From: Pseudaestuariivita atlantica
GTDB lineage: Bacteria > Pseudomonadota > Alphaproteobacteria > Rhodobacterales > Rhodobacteraceae
NCBI RefSeq assembly: GCF_001205715.1
Contig: NZ_AQQZ01000002.1
Coordinates: 367,501 to 431,500 of the forward strand
Reading direction: 5' to 3'
DNA length: 64,000 nucleotides
The notes under the pieces are model-generated. The model did no database searches. It saw only the letters and a list, made by a program, of their open reading frames with translations, and was not told the DNA's origin. Of the stretch, positions 63,969 through 64,000 are shown piece by piece. The position numbers and the translations under genes were made by a program. How positions within the stretch are numbered: position 1 is the stretch's first letter; each line of letters starts with the position of its first letter.

Positions 63969-64000
63969 ACGGTCGGCGAAAACCCGTCGGCGCGTTTTCG

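Overview
The window is chromosomal DNA of a high-GC alphaproteobacterium, almost certainly Rhodobacteraceae (Roseobacter group). The evidence is a Tad pilus locus whose Flp pilins read SGAVTVDW, the alphaproteobacterial cytochrome aa3 gene order ctaC-ctaB-small ORF-ctaG-ctaE-surf1-thrC-M16 peptidase, a GAF-type PtsP, lysC nearby, a DUF1674 protein and RTX proteins with an N-terminal membrane anchor. I see no tRNA, rRNA, insertion sequence, phage gene or CRISPR array. Coding density is high. Long open frames opposite real genes are common and were treated as GC-driven shadows.

Layout. 1-7041 (minus): Tad/Flp pilus genes, transcribed as flp x3, cpaB, cpaC, an OmpA-like lipoprotein, cpaE, cpaF; hairpin terminators sit between several of them. 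7402-15039: lytic transglycosylase, topA, a secreted protein, dprA, a membrane protein and tldD. 15239-22758 (plus): the cytochrome c oxidase assembly cluster running into thrC, an M16 peptidase and a GNAT acetyltransferase. 22828-28103: MBL-fold protein, FAD-linked oxidase, then a minus-strand run (mtnP, ydcF-like, lysE-like, apt, CHMI-like) that can couple methylthioadenosine cleavage to adenine reuse. 28202-37216: membrane protein, SulP transporter, flavin reductase, GNAT, EcsC-like protein, ptsP, a secreted HExxH protein and lysC. 37366-47394: secreted DUF11-like protein, SDR, DUF1178, Nudix, waaA, aldehyde dehydrogenase, peroxiredoxin, L,D-transpeptidase and an ABC exporter whose ATPase gene is broken. 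47516-56815: membrane protein, LysR regulator, DUF4242 protein, pnp, TauD-like dioxygenase, fatty-acid hydroxylase-like protein, rpsO, an RTX protein and DUF5665. 56808-63968: DUF1643, a second RTX protein, truB, a phosphodiester glycosidase-like protein, rbfA, dapB, a small secreted protein, DUF1674 and an rsmB-like methyltransferase.

Most genes are housekeeping (RNA processing and translation: pnp, rpsO, truB, rbfA, rsmB-like; aspartate-family amino acids: lysC, thrC, dapB; respiration: cox cluster; envelope: waaA, lytic transglycosylase, L,D-transpeptidase).

The most interesting material is non-coding. Two copies of a ~165 bp element lie in inverted orientation in two convergent intergenic gaps (50161-50325 and 53841-54006). 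They share a 17 bp stem at identical 101-base spacing, with four compensatory base-pair changes. A separate family of short palindromes occurs near 16.1, 18.8 and 44.1 kb.
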